Assembly (NCBI GenBank): GCA_002964805.2
Contig: PUDQ02000043.1
Span: 1-64,000, forward strand
DNA: 64,000 nt
Source of the DNA: Trametes villosa
Lineage: Eukaryota > Basidiomycota > Agaricomycetes > Polyporales > Polyporaceae
Reading direction: 5' to 3'
Under the pieces are notes generated by a model, which did no database searches, had not been told where the DNA came from, and was given only the letters and a program-made list of their open reading frames with translations. Below, in pieces: positions 1 to 12,293 of this stretch. The position numbers were made by a program, and so were the translations under genes. Numbering within the stretch: the first letter of the stretch is position 1; every line of letters starts with the position of its first letter.

Positions 1-2072
1 TGGGTAGAGGGCGTAAAAGTGAGGGTGCGTGACCGTCCCCGCGGCGACGGAGACGCGTAACTCGACGGGGCGCGCCAGAACGGGCAATCTACTTGGACGA
101 AGTTCGAAGGGCTCCCTGAACTCCGGATCCAGTATTCAAGACGTCTGCACACCGCGCTGCTATGCACAATGTCCGCTTGCCAAGTGTATCATCTTCGTAC
201 TTGCCTTGTTTGAGCGACGAACACAGTGCCCGCCCAATGAGTACTGGTGCCTGTGCCTGCTCCGTTGAGCCGCAGATCGATTTAACACCACATATAATTG
301 TCGTTTAGCCTGCCACCTGAGACCCTTGATTGCGGCTCCGGGCACGACACGCTGAACTTTGCCATCACCTCGACCCCGTTTTCGCCGCCTCACCCGCGCG
401 ACTACGCCTCCAGTGTGTACCGAGGGCAGCGACATGGTAGCGTCGAGCCGCACGTGGCCAAAAGCAACGATTTCACGTTCTGGGTCACCAAACAAAGTCT
501 CCGCGCCCTTCATCGGAAGCAGCACGGAGCTGGGGGGAACCGATCCTGACTGTGAAGTTCAGAAGTTGGGCGGCCGGAGCTGTAGGAGCGACTCAGTCCG
601 CCGGGGCGTGTCGTTGCCATATGACTCGCTCCGCGATCGATAGGAAATGTGCGCGGGTGCGGCGCCGTTGCCATCTGCCCGTGCGACTGTGGGCCACAAT
701 GACTTGTCAGAGGACATGTCGCCCTCGGCGCCGGCGATCCAAAGATGCGGTATACGAAGAGGAAGAGTCCGCGCTCGTGGTGTACGACCGCAGGTGGTGT
801 GCTGGAAGGGGAGTCTAGCCGAGCATGCACCTTATGTGGGTAGGCGGCAATGTGGTCGCAGACATTGTGTCTGTGGGTCAGTGCACGGTGTTTGTAGAAA
901 TATCAATCTGCGGAATCAGACCGCGAGAGCCCGGAGGGGGAACGCAACCTGACGATGCCAGCGTATGCACCGTAGCTGAGGATGATCCGGATCTGTACGC
1001 CCGGCATCTAATTGCGATAGTGAGAAGCCGGTGTCGGGCCATCCCGCTGCGCGAGCCCGCTGCCTGCCGGGCGGTCAGCGAGGTGAAAAAAGCAGTGCCT
1101 GTCAAGAGAGAAACATACGACGGAAGAGCGTCTGACAAAGGGAGCACGCGAGCAGCCGTGATGGGTAACAGAGACGGTGTTGCCTTGTGCTCGCGCCTGG
1201 ACGCAGAAGTGTCGAGGAAAAAGATAAGAAAGACGCAGAATGACCGGTGAATTCGGAGTATTGGCAAAGCGGGCGGAGAATGTGAAGATGAGCTGGAGCG
1301 ATGAAGCCGAGGCTGCGTGCTACTCAGCGTGCGGTCGGATCAGCCGTCGCACTTACGTCTTGCGTTTTGCAACGCCGCCGAAGAACGCCATACACCGAGG
1401 CATCAACTGAGTGCGCTGCTGAGCTGATTCCTTGAACATTAACTTAGCAATGCTTGGGCTTGAGGATGCTCCGATCTGCGCGCGCGCACACACACGCACG
1501 CACGCACGCACGCACGCACACACACGAGGTTCGGGATTTGTACGATCCCTCCCGCCTTCTGTTTATACAATCTCAGCCACAGAACCTTCGCACGGCTCAA
1601 GCAACACCTACGCCTGGAACCCGAGCTCAGCTATGGCTCCCGCTGTCGCACAACGTGTCCCGGCGCGACGAGGCACGCGAGTGGGCATAACAGAATCGCG
1701 TAAGCGTACAACAGCAACGACTCCGCGATCAACACTCCGGGCGGTGTGCTGCTCGGCGCGCCCTTGGACTTAACCCACGCTCGCCGGCCAAACAGCAGAC
1801 CTATCTCGCCCCGCGCGGGACGAGAGGCATCTTCTCGTTTGTGGTGGTGGCAGCCGAGGGATTGGCCACTGGATTGGGGGAGAGACCTCTGTGCGCCGCG
1901 ACCTCATCGTGAATTCTCAGTTCTCGTGCGATAAGCTCAGTAAAGCGCGGTAAACGCTCCGTATCTCCTGTAGCGTTCTCCGCACTACAATTTGCGCGAG
2001 AGCAGCGACGCGGCACGCCGCCTGATAGAAGCGGATACGGATGGAGAGTAGTCCAGGTACGGACTGTAGAGC
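1..2072. other. No supported gene; intergenic or decayed sequence
   Basis: Open frames here are short, overlap on both strands and show no motif I recognise. The longest plus-strand one (825-1250, 141 aa) has no clear splice structure or domain. Nothing else is called. Confidence 0.5.
1478..1526. repeat. Simple repeat, alternating CA/CG with CGCA units
   Basis: A purine-pyrimidine alternating tract of CGCG, CACA and repeated CGCA units. It is visible directly; alternating GC/CA tracts can adopt Z-DNA, but no function is implied. Confidence 0.9.
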
Positions 2073-4656
2073 AGGATGGGCACGCCGATCGCAGTTTCGC
2101 ATCGCACGTCGGCGCCGAATACATGATGCTGCGCTGGATCATTGCTAGACGCCAGAGATCGAGAACCGGCTGGCGAGTTCAGCACGGTGTTGCGGGGATG
2201 AGGGGCCCCATGATGGCGAAGCCTATGCTCGCGAAGAAAAGCGGCAGCAAGTGCTGATGGACAGGACCCAGGTGGTGCGCGAACGTCTCGTCCTACGGAA
2301 AGTCGCTCGCGCGGCGCTCGGAAATCTACTTTGCCTCGTGAGCGGCTTAGCGCGGCGCAAGCAGGGGGTGCGCGACGCAGGTAGGCATCAGCCCGATGAA
2401 ATGGGCGCCTGAGGCGGGAATCCGAGTGCTATTGAGGCCTGTGTCGAGTTAACATGTAAAGCGACACTCGCAGTGCAATGGCAGTGCGATTCAACCGCTA
2501 TACCACGTAGCACGGCAATCATGAGGAGCACCCTTGCAGCGTCCGCGTCCATCACGTTGCCCCCACCCCTCTCGCGGGGGGGGGTTTAAGCGCCGAAACG
2601 CTCATCTCAGGCCGCCAGCGCGTAGCGGCCATTCACGGCGGGATTCCCATAAGAACCCCAGGGGTTTAAGAAAATACTTTGCTGAAGCTATCCCCAAGCG
2701 TGCAGAAGTGTGAGGTTCAGACGACCATGTCTGGCATGAGATGAGGATGGAATGATCCAGACCATCTATTGTTTATTGCTCAATCGGTACCAAGGGAGTA
2801 GTCACCGATGCCTGACGAGCATACGTACTGATGCAGGAGGCGTTTCCGCGCCATAACACACTACATACAGTGATGTTACGGTGCGACACACCCGAAAAAT
2901 ATCACCAAGTGTTATGAACTGATGCTACCCCCCTTTCCCGGAAGATATGGGCACCGATCATGATCCGCCGCCGGGGAGTGTCGCAACGGCTCGATCGGGT
3001 CGCCGACTAGCCAGGAGGAAGAGACGAGGCTGGGGTGCAACACGATGCGACGCAAAGAGGGTGGCTGCTTACCTGGGCGCGCATGCACACGCCGCAGCTG
3101 GCCCCAGCGGCATGCGACAGAAACGAGTGACGCGGTTAACCAGGACTGGAGGTATCACCCGTGGTCCCCGCACTTCAGCGGTTTCTCCGCCAGCGCAGGA
3201 CGGACCGAGAGCAAAGCGACCCAAGCCTCCTCATCCGACGTGTGTGTCGTTGTGTTCCAGGAGGTCGCAGCGGGGCGGGCGGTCGCCTGAGGAAGACTCC
3301 GCCTCCCCGCAAGCGGTGATCGTGGGTTGCAGGGGGGCGGGGCGCGCCGGGAGGCGGTTCGACCGGTTACCAGCGGCGGCCGGCTGTCTGTCATCCAAGC
3401 AGTGAGATCCGAGGGAGCCTGCAGCGACGACTGGGGGTCAGCCATCGCTCGAGCGTTGCCCGCCGACGTCTCTAGGAGCTGGGTCGATCGGACAGGCCGT
3501 CACGGCGATGTGGACCGGCAGTCGCCGTCTGCAGAGAAGAGGGCGGGGGACGCGGGGAAGGACTATGTCGCTCACCTGGGTCCCCTCCCGGGGAGGATGG
3601 GAGGTGGCGGTGGGGCGGGCGCACGCAAGCATGCGGTTTGACCGCCTGGAAGCGGCAGTCGGAGGTGTCGGCGCGCCATCGCTGCCGCCGGGAGGCATGC
3701 TTGCACGCTTGCACGAGCATACGCCTCCGCCTGCCCGCGTGTGCGCGCCGGTGGAGGAGAGGGGGCGCTGCAAGGGCGTCAGCGCGGTCAGAAAAGAGCC
3801 ATGCGCGGGAGATGGAAACGCACCGAGTAAGGGTCAAAGGAGCATACACGGGAGGTACTAGCGTGCGCCCGTGCGCACGCCTGCCGGGTGATACAACACC
3901 AGACAAGCGGCGGAGGAGCTCGGATGGGGCCAGGGAGGCGGAGGGTGCGTGGAGGAGGTCTTGAGCGAGCCGGACAGGCCGTCCACGACGCGATGGCTGG
4001 TGATGAGCAGCTCCTGCGCACGCCTGCCGGGTGATACAACACCAGACAAGCGACGGAGGGGCTCGAATGGGGCCAGGGAGGCGGAGGGTGCGCGGAGGAG
4101 GGCTTCGCGCGCGTGCGCGGGGCTTGAGCGAGCCGGACAGGCCGTCCACGACGCGATGGCTGGTGATGAGCAGCTCCTGCGCACGCCTGCCGGGTGATAC
4201 AACACCAGACAAGCGACGGAGGGGCTCGAATGGGGCCAGGGAGGCGGAGGGTGCGCGGAGGAGGGCTTCGCGCGCGTGCGCGGGGCTTGAGCGAGCCGGA
4301 CAGGCCGTCCACGACGCGATGGCTGGCGATGAGCAGCTCCTGCGCACGCCTGCCGGGTGATACAACACCAGACAAGCGGCGGAGGAGCTCGGATGGGGCC
4401 AGGGAGGCGGAGGAGGTCTTCGCGCGCGGCCGCGCGGGGCTTGAGCGAGCCGGACAGGGCCGTCCACGACGCGATGGCTGGTGATGAGCAGCTCGAGAGG
4501 TGTGGCCGCGTGCGGAAGTCGCCAGCGCCGTCTTCAGAGGGAAAGCAAACAAGCAAGAGAGAGTACCTAGGGATGAGGAGGCCCAACCGCGGCGATAGCC
4601 ACGGAGGGGTGTGGACGAGGATGAGGACGAGGAGACGGCGGAGGACGAGAGAGAGA
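2073..4656 (+). repeat. Left arm of the palindrome
   Basis: Reverse-complement partner of 4742-7204 plus 10048-10139. The outer 1.3 kb is unique to this copy; the part from about 3386 inward is shared with the dispersed copies at 15487, 35956 and 58318. Long open frames on either strand mirror those of the other arm and reflect GC richness, not genes. Confidence 0.85.
3870..4496 (+). repeat. Tandem array of 163-bp units, left arm
   Basis: The marker CGCCTGCCGGGTGATACAAC starts at 3878, 4021, 4184 and 4347, so the steps are 143, 163 and 163 bp. The shorter first unit lacks a CG-rich block with the core CGCGCGTGCGCGGGGC. The units are nearly identical to one another, which points to recent amplification or ongoing homogenisation. 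Confidence 0.9.
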
Positions 4657-4741
4657 TGCGGACGAAAACGCGAAGTCCGGAGCGCCCGCGAGCACAGCCA
4701 CCACGTGGAGTTCGGCTCCGCGCGCGGCGTCGCCCGGGTCG

Positions 4742-7204
4742 CTCTCTCTCGTCCTCCACCGTCGCCTCATCCTCGTCCCCATCCCCACCCCTCCGTGGCT
4801 ATCGCCGCGGTTGGGCCTCTTCATCCCTTGATGCTCTCTCTTCCCTGTGTGCTCTCCTTCTGGAGACGGCGCCGGCGGCTTCCGCACACCAGCCATCGCG
4901 CCGTGGACGGCCCTGTCCGGCTCGCTCAAGCCCCGCGCGGCCGCGCGCGAAGACCTCCTCCGCCTCCCTGGCCCCATCCGAGCCCCTCCGTCGCTTGTCT
5001 GGTGTTGTATCACCCGGCAGGCGTGCGCAGGAGCTGCTCATCACCAGCCATCGCGTCGTGGACGGCCTGTCCGGCTCGCTCAAGCCCCGCGCACGCGCGC
5101 GAAGCCCTCCTCCGCGCACCCTCCGCCTCCCTGGCCCCATTCGAGCCCCTCCGTCGCTTGTCTGGTGTTGTATCACCCGGCAGGCGTGCGCAGGAGCTGC
5201 TCATCACCAGCCATCGCGTCGTGGACGGCCTGTCCGGCTCGCTCAAGCCCCGCGCACGCGCGCGAAGCCCTCCTCCGCGCACCCTCCGCCTCCCTGGCCC
5301 CATTCGAGCCCCTCCGTCGCTTGTCTGGTGTTGTATCACCCGGCAGGCGTGCGCAGGAGCTGCTCATCACCAGCCATCGCGTCGTGGACGGCCTGTCCGG
5401 CTCGCTCAAGACCTCCTCCACGCACCCTCCGCCTCCCTGGCCCCATCCGAGCTCCTCCGCCGCTTGTCTGGTGTTGTATCACCCGGCAGGCGTGCGCACG
5501 GGCGCACGCTAGTACCTCCCGTGTATGCTCCTTTGACCCTTACTCGGTGCGTTTCCATCTCCCGCGCATGGCTCTTTTCTGACCGCGCTGACGCCCTTGC
5601 AGCGCCCCCTCTCCTCCACCGGCGCGCACACGCGGGCAGGCGGAGGCGTATGCTCGTGCAAGCGTGCAAGCATGCCTCCCGGCGGCAGCGATGGCGCGCC
5701 GACACCTCCGACTGCCGCTTCCAGGCGGTCAAACCGCATGCTTGCGTGCGCCCGCCCCACCGCCACCTCCCATCCTCCCCGGGAGGGGACCCAGGTGAGC
5801 GACATAGTCCTTCCCCGCGTCCCCCGCCCTCTTCTCTGCAGACGGCGACTGCCGGTCCACATCGCCGTGACGGCCTGTCCGATCGACCCAGCTCCTAGAG
5901 ACGTCGGCGGGCAACGCTCGAGCGATGGCTGACCCCCAGTCGTCGCTGCAGGCTCCCTCGGCTCTCACTGCTTGGATGACAGACAGCCGGCCGCCGCTGG
6001 TAACCGGTCGAACCGCCTCCCGGCGCGCCCCGCCCCCCTGCAACCCACGATCACCGCTTGCGGGGAGGCGGAGTCTTCCTCAGGCGACCGCCCGCCCCGC
6101 TGCGACCTCCTGGAACACAACGACACACACGTCGGATGAGGAGGCTTGGGTCGCTTTGCTCTCGGTCCGTCCTGCGCTGGCGGAGAAACCGCTGAAGTGC
6201 GGGGACCACGGGTGATACCTCCAGTCCTGGTTAACCGCGTCACTCGTTTCTGTCGCATGCCGCTGGGGCCAGCTGCGGCGTGTGCATGCGCGCCCAGGTA
6301 AGCAGCCACCCTCTTTGCGTCGCATCGTGTTGCACCCCAGCCTCGTCTCTTCCTCCTGGCTAGTCGGCGACCCGATCGAGCCGTTGCGACACTCCCCGGC
6401 GGCGGATCATGATCGGTGCCCATATCTTCCGGGAAAGGGGGGTAGCATCAGTTCATAACACTTGGTGATATTTTTCGGGTGTGTCGCACCGTAACATCAC
6501 TGTATGTAGTGTGTTATGGCGCGGAAACGCCTCCTGCATCAGTACGTATGCTCGTCAGGCATCGGTGACTACTCCCTTGGTACCGATTGAGCAATAAACA
6601 ATAGATGGTCTGGATCATTCCATCCTCATCTCATGCCAGACATGGTCGTCTGAACCTCACACTTCTGCACGCTTGGGGATAGCTTCAGCAAAGTATTTTC
6701 TCAAACCCCTGGGGTTCTTATGGGAATCCCGCCGTGAATGGCCGCTACGCGCTGGCGGCCTGAGATGAGCGTTTCGGCGCTTAACACCCCTCCGCGAGAG
6801 GGGTGGGGGCAACGTGATGGACGCGGACGCTGCAAAGGTGCTCCTCATGATTGCCGTGCTACGTGGTATAGCGGTTGAATCGCGCTGCCATTGCACTGCG
6901 AGTGTCGCTTAACATGTTAACTCGACACAGGCCTCAATAGCACTCGGATTCCCGCCTCAGGCGCCCATTTCATCGGGCTGATGCCTACCTGCGTCGCGAA
7001 CCCCCTGCTTGCGCCGCGCTAAGCCGCTCACGAGGCAAAGTAGATTTCCGAGCGCCGCGCGAGCGACTTTCCGTAGGACGAGACGTTCGCGCACCACCTG
7101 GGTCCTGTCCATCAGCACTTGCTGCCGCTTTTCTTCGCGAGCATAGGCTTCGCCATCATGGGGCCCCTCATCCCCGCAACACCGTGCTGAACTCGCCAGC
7201 CGGT
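4742..7204 (-). repeat. Right arm of the palindrome, inner part
   Basis: Reverse complement of the left arm up to position 2165. It ends at 7204, where LINE sequence begins; the remaining outer 92 bp of the arm resume at 10048. Confidence 0.85.
4876..5503 (-). repeat. Tandem array of 163-bp units, right arm
   Basis: Mirror image of the left-arm array. The marker GTTGTATCACCCGGCAGGCG recurs at 163-bp steps, with the same shortened outermost unit. Confidence 0.9.
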
Positions 7205-9649
7205 CCCCAGAGCCGCTCCCCTCCCTCATCCTTTACGACGAGCCCCTGCGCTACGTGGACACGGCAACGTACGTGGGGATGTCGTTCCGCTCGACGACGC
7301 GCGATATCTTCCTCCCCCACTACGAAGCGAAGGTGGCGGCGGCGCGCAAAGTCGCCAATGGGTGCTTCGCACTCGAGTCCTACATCGGCCCCCTGCCCCC
7401 CGCACTCGCGCTGATTCTCTACCGGTCACACATCGACCCGCATCTCACCGGAGGCTGCGAGATTGCGCTCGATGTACGCCCGAACGCGCTCGACGGCCTC
7501 GAAGAGATCCAAATCACGTTCCTACGCCGTGCGCTAAACATCAGCAAACGCTCGCAGATTGCGCCACTCTTCAGCGAAACGGGGATCTGGCCGCTGCGCT
7601 TCCTCCTCTACATCCTCAAGGAGAAGCCAACTCTCCCCTACGCCGCACTGCGCGAGAGCTGGGCCATCGCCACGGGGCCGGACCCGAAGCCCACCTGGTG
7701 GAGCGACCTACAGCTAGCGGCAACCCTCCTGCCTGTACCACTCGACATCCCCTTGCGCGAGTGGCCGACGGTCGAGAAGGTCCAGCGGTACCTTGAAGCG
7801 CTGCCGGACCTGGTGGCGGAACACCTGCGGGGGGCCATCCACGCGTCCCAACGCCTGCCCGTCCTAAGGTATGCCTCGCACAGACTCGACTACCTCTAGC
7901 GCCCAAAAGTGTCACGCTTGGCGGGGAATCGGAGAACTCTCCATATTAGGAGGAATTGAAGCCCGAAATCAAAATTCTGCTTCCTGGAGATCCTTTTGAA
8001 TACCTTTTGGAACAATCTACAGGAAGCAGAATTTCGTATGGTGACGCTGTTGGTCATATTTATGACGCGCAGCACTCAAAAATGCGGGCGCCTCGGGACA
8101 TTTGGGGGCGGCGTGACAAGGATTTGGGTGAGGTTTGGGTCAGGGGGCAACCAGCCAGGGGAGCGCTGACTCCAACCCTACGTCGTCAACCCCCTTTCTG
8201 GTGCCCGGGGTCCTGAAAATGACTTTTCTGCCCGTTTTCGCCAGATCTTGTCTTGCTCATCCACACTGGCAATTATACGGCTGTAAGGGAAACATCAGTC
8301 TCCCTTAGGTGCTCCGCACATACTCTGATTCTTTCAGTGACCGCAAGAGCGCAGTAAGGGGTACAGTACTGCAACAAACCGCAGGACATGCAGGCGCCGG
8401 GGTACGGCGCTCAACTTGAACATTTGGCTATATCGGGTTATACAAGCTGGGTCTCCTCAGTACTCTCCTCCAGTGCGAGCACTTCGACAAGACGAGCCTT
8501 CCAATATGTCTCTCAATACCTGTACTAGCTGAAGTGAATGATCGGGCTTATGCGCACTTCTGTAGGGCTCTACAATCAGCGTACCATTCATAATAACTTC
8601 GAGATATGATCCGAGCTCAAGTGGTGTGCGACACGAACCTCATGGTGATGGGGAGCTGACGGTATAACATTGAAGATTCGCGCTCACTGGTCGTAGAAGG
8701 GCCAAGAATAATCCCGTGTGCGGCTCCTTAGGGGATATTAGACACGGTATCTGCCGAAAGCCCGACTGCGTTCAAGAGCATGTGCAAGACCACCATGCTA
8801 AGCTCTCCGCCACATTATCTCGGCAGGAACAGCAGTTATACGCGCTACAGAGACATATCTCAGCCCCTGACGGTCATGTATTCAACTTTCACGCTCGGGG
8901 AGGGAGTACTGAGGCTTATAAGGGCCCGGGGGTACTTACTCTACTACTATCTAGAGCATCGGAAGTGCTGCCCTCGCGCAATCTTATCTCGGCTAGGTAC
9001 GTCCCCTCCTACCTGGTGTCCGGAGTCCTGCTCCCGACTTTTCGAGGTTGGGGTCAGCGGTCCCCTGGCTGGTTGCCCCCTGGTTTGGGTGGTACACGTA
9101 ATCCGTAACGCCCTGTCACAGGTAGTCGAGTCTGTGCGAGGCATACTTACCTTACAGCGCCGCCTGCAATATGATTGCGACAAGAGCGGCTACACCCTCG
9201 CGAACGCCTGCGCAGTACGCGACTACCTGTACCTCCCGCACCCGGAACACAGAGCAGCGCTCACCCTCCTCTTCTTCTCGGAGCACCCGCTCGCGATCGA
9301 GCAGGGACGACGCGGCCCGAACCGACGGCCGCGTGAGGAATGCCTATGCCGATGGTGCCGTGAGAACTGGGCGATCGAGGACGAGACGCACGCCCTGCTA
9401 GAATGTGAAGCCGAGCCACTCGCCGCCCTCCGCGACGTCTTCCTCGCGAACGTCTTTGCAGCTGTCCCCGCGCTCCGCACACCGCACTTCAACCTGCCCA
9501 GTGCGAAGTTCCTGGACATGCTCCTGCGGGGCAAGACCACGATGCCACTACTTGCGGAGTACGCGGCGAGCCTGTTCGCGCTATGCAAAGAAACACCCCC
9601 TCTCCTCGATGTCACCGGTTCCGGAGAGGAACCGGCCGAGGCCGCCTGA
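7205..9649 (+). pseudogene. LINE reverse transcriptase, C-terminal fragment
   Basis: Encodes the thumb and C-terminal region of a non-LTR reverse transcriptase. Phrases such as TATYVGMSF and QITFLRRALNISKR are shared with the copy at 55.6-57.5 kb. The C-terminal zinc knuckle is CRWC followed by HALLEC (about 9347-9410). The catalytic palm lies upstream of the truncation and is missing. The frame is broken at 7866 by an inserted element and resumes at 9155; taking out 7867-9152 with one TA restores a continuous reading frame. Confidence 0.8.
7867..9152. mobile_element. 1.29-kb non-autonomous TIR element with TA target duplication
   Basis: The ends are inverted repeats: 7867-7895 pairs with 9120-9152, perfect over 26 bp (core TATGCCTCGCACAGACTCGA) and offset by a 4-nt insertion at the extreme right end. 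A second inverted pair lies further in (about 8131-8179 with 9045-9095). TA dinucleotides at 7865-7866 and 9153-9154 flank it, and removing the element with one TA restores the LINE reading frame exactly. No transposase frame is evident. TA duplications are typical of the Tc1/mariner group, so it may be mobilised in trans. Confidence 0.8.
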
Positions 9650-10149
9650 AGCAGGCCCCCCACGAATGCCCACGGGATGGGCGTCCTGTGCGAAGTACAC
9701 CGGCATCAGGTGTGTGATATTTGTTCAGACAAGGCGGAGGACCGCCGCAGATAGGCAGGGAGGGCTACCTTATGGAGGGGCCCCCCGCCGCGCACCCTTG
9801 TGACCCGCCACTCTCAGCAAGCGCTCCTTGACTGATCACTGCCCTAACAGGTACATAGTCCGGCGTGAAGTCCCAGCTCTGCTAGGACGAAGGAAGCGAG
9901 ACCCTCAGAGCCCAGGTGTACCGAGTGTAGGCGACTATCTAAGTTGGATTCGCGATCCGTTAGTATTACATAAGTAGCTGGCTAGGGGTCCGTCGTAACT
10001 ATTGTAGCACTGCGTAATGGATCAAAACCCTACTCTCTCTCTCTCTCTCTCGATCTCTGGCGTCTAGCAATGATCCAGCGCAGCATCATGTATTCGGCGC
10101 CGACGTGCGATGCGAAACTGCGATCGGCGTGCCCATCCTATAAGTTCTC

Positions 10150-12293
10150 ATGAGTCTCAACTGACGTCAAGTCGTTAACGTAACGCTTCAGAGATACTCT
10201 CCATCATCTCCAGCGGAGAAGCAAGGTTCGATGTCGGTACGTTATACAAGAGCTGGGACATGTCGCGGGGGAGCCCTGCCCGCGAGTCTTCTGTCGCCAC
10301 TTGTTCTCGACGGGATACTCCAAGCGGCTCGTCTTCGTCATCGCTGACCAGTACGCATGTCTCCTGTCAGTTTAGCACGCCTCTGACCACACGCAATGTT
10401 GACGGCGCACCCTCGACCTGATCTGGCGGTGGCAGCTGCCAACGTTGCTGCACGATCGGATCGTGTAGGTCCTTCACATTCATGATATACCCGGTGAGTG
10501 GGATCTCCATCTGCGCGGCCTCGCGGGAGTCGATGACCAGCTTTTGACCCCCGTTCGAAGTTGACCACAGGCGTACGGGGGAAGCTTTCGACAGCAACAC
10601 GCCTCCGCGACGGCACCATCGAACCGGCACCACCAGCCGTACGTGCCCAAGCGCGTCAGTATTGGCCATAGCGAGCTCGTTCACGAAAAAGTCCTTCCCC
10701 TCCGCCGTACGTGCCATTGGAGCAGCCAAGTCCGGGTTCACCTCATCGCGCCACTTCGTCGCCTCGCGGGGGTGCGATAGTCGTGCCCCTGAGTCTTCCG
10801 GGTACACCTCCACCTGCGCCCGCACTATGCGATTCGCGAAGTCCTACAACACACCACGGGTACGTCAAAACCGTTCCTCATCCGTGTGTACGTACGAGAC
10901 ACCTATATGTCTGATCAATGTGGGCATATCTGACGTTGCATACAGGTGCCCGCAGCGACCGCTGTGCATCTGGGGGGGCGCTTCCTGCGACCTTCAAGAC
11001 CTTCGCGCGCGCACTCTTCACCTGCCGTATCGAAGGGAGGTTGCGCGACCCGCTCTTCCCCGCAACCCAACGTGTCCCGCGCATCTCTGATTCCGAGAAC
11101 AGTGAGCGTGTAAATGCGCTGGTGACGTCGAGCAGGCACGTCTGCGAGCACGGCGTTAGTCTCCTGCGCATCGAGTCGGAGTATCGTCTTGCACTCACTG
11201 CTTGGTTCGGCCATGGCCACCACTGTTCGCCATCGTCCTCCCGCGACTCTAGCAGATCCGGTGCGTGCGCTTGTTCCGAGGTGTCAATTGTCTGACAAGA
11301 ATTGTGTACAGGAGCAGTAGGAGGACTCACCTCGTGATGCCGCCGCGTGCGACACGAACTGTTCGTTCTCCAGCGCCCCAGAGGGCCCCAACTCCCGGGC
11401 CATCTCGCCGAGGTCCTGTCCGCGAAGGCTCTCACCCGAACACGCGTCCTGTAGCGCGGCCTTTCTTGCCTCGGCTAGCTTCTCTTGGCCGCCCAGGTCC
11501 TCTACCTCCAAGCCCGCCTCCGGACGTAGCCTGCGCATCCACCGCGGCTCGTCCAACTCGTATTCCTCGCCCGAATCCCATTCTGTCTCCTCGCTCGACT
11601 GCATTCCTTCATCATCCTCCCACTCGAGACCTTCGCCCTGGCCAACCTCATCTTCCGGGAGCAACTCAGCAAGCTCACCTCCCCAGTTGTCGTAGAGCTG
11701 CTCAGGATCGTCCTCCGGGAGTGCTGGACCATGTATAGTGTAGGCATCGTAGGGGAGCGGAGGAAAAACCTCACGCGGCGAGTAGGAGAACATGCCCGAC
11801 AGGTCGTCGTCGTTATAGCTGGCAGGCCCGTGCCTCTCGTCGTGCCCTGTCCGCGATCGTAGTGCCGGGTCTACGGACATGGAAGGGATCTTGTCGCTTG
11901 TCTCATTCAGCCAGTCTTCATTGTAGACGTCTTGATGCCTTGAGGACTTAGGCTTGAGAACTGCCCCGGTCGGTCATGCTCGCGCACGCGGTGTGTGTGC
12001 CGGTAGGAGTCTTCGTGTGTGATAGCCCGTCCCAAAGACTCGTACAACGTCTGTTCAGGGCACAATGTGCACTTGTACTGTCCAGCTGCATTCTGTAGGA
12101 ATACTGTACCAGAAACATTAGCGTTTGCCCAGTGATGTACCACCACCAGGATTCGCATACATCTTGGGTGCTGCAGTCGAGGTCCTGACGTTGCCGCATC
12201 ACTATCACTGCGTTTTCTTCTGTGGCCTCGTGGGGTGCGAACGTCAGAGGCTTCCATACCGTTTGAGACGAGAATGTCGAGCAAGGGAGTCAC
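10150..12293 (-). pseudogene. Plavaka-type DNA transposon protein relic
   Basis: Read on the minus strand, the fragments run in the order expected for the N-terminal half of a Plavaka-type (CACTA-like, basidiomycete) protein. First comes a C2H2-like finger, CTLC then HEDSYRHTH, at about 12050-12100. Next is a long acidic region at 11320-11880, then WWPWPNQ and a LLDV...FSESEMRGTRW block at about 11050-11220. Last is the QVEVYPEDSG...KDFFVNE...VPVRW block at 10500-10820. Frameshifts and short blocks between fragments, and absence of the rest of the protein, mark it as decayed. It ends close to the right edge of the palindrome at 10139. The family call rests on memory of the conserved phrases. 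Confidence 0.6.

Larger units (their letters stand above)
7205..10047 (+). mobile_element. 5'-truncated LINE retrotransposon copy A, nested in the palindrome
   Basis: The coding part matches the LINE at 55595-57892 from mid reverse transcriptase to the zinc knuckle (about 7205-7865 and 9153-9649). A shared 3' untranslated segment (about 9935-10030) follows, then a CT-rich tail at 10031-10047. Restoring the palindrome gives a continuous arm if exactly this interval is removed. A truncated 5' end with a simple-repeat 3' tail is what target-primed reverse transcription leaves. Relative to the other copy it lacks about nine codons in frame near 7600, and it is interrupted at 7867-9152, so it is dead. 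Confidence 0.8.
2073..10139. mobile_element. Large palindrome (foldback-like element), right arm split by a LINE
   Basis: The left arm, about 2073-4656, reappears reverse-complemented at about 4742-7204 and 10048-10139, around a loop of roughly 85 bp. Base pairing between arms can be followed end to end with few substitutions, for example at 2580-2590 and 2675, and small length differences near the loop. Homology stops abruptly at 2073 and 10139 and I see no target-site duplication. No protein gene is convincing inside. Long inverted arms built partly of tandem subrepeats around a short loop resemble Foldback elements, which usually rely on a transposase supplied elsewhere. An inverted segmental duplication is the alternative. 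Confidence 0.8.

Noticed and set aside
4357..5898. 513-residue open frame across the palindrome and similar long frames on both strands
   Set aside because: It spans the loop, consists of translated 163-bp repeats, and equally long frames exist in several frames and on the other strand. A product of GC-rich repeats.
7868..9158. The 1.3-kb segment as a simple spliceosomal intron of the LINE
   Set aside because: GT...AG edges exist, but splicing there gives the wrong frame, whereas TA-bounded excision restores it, and the ends are perfect inverted repeats.
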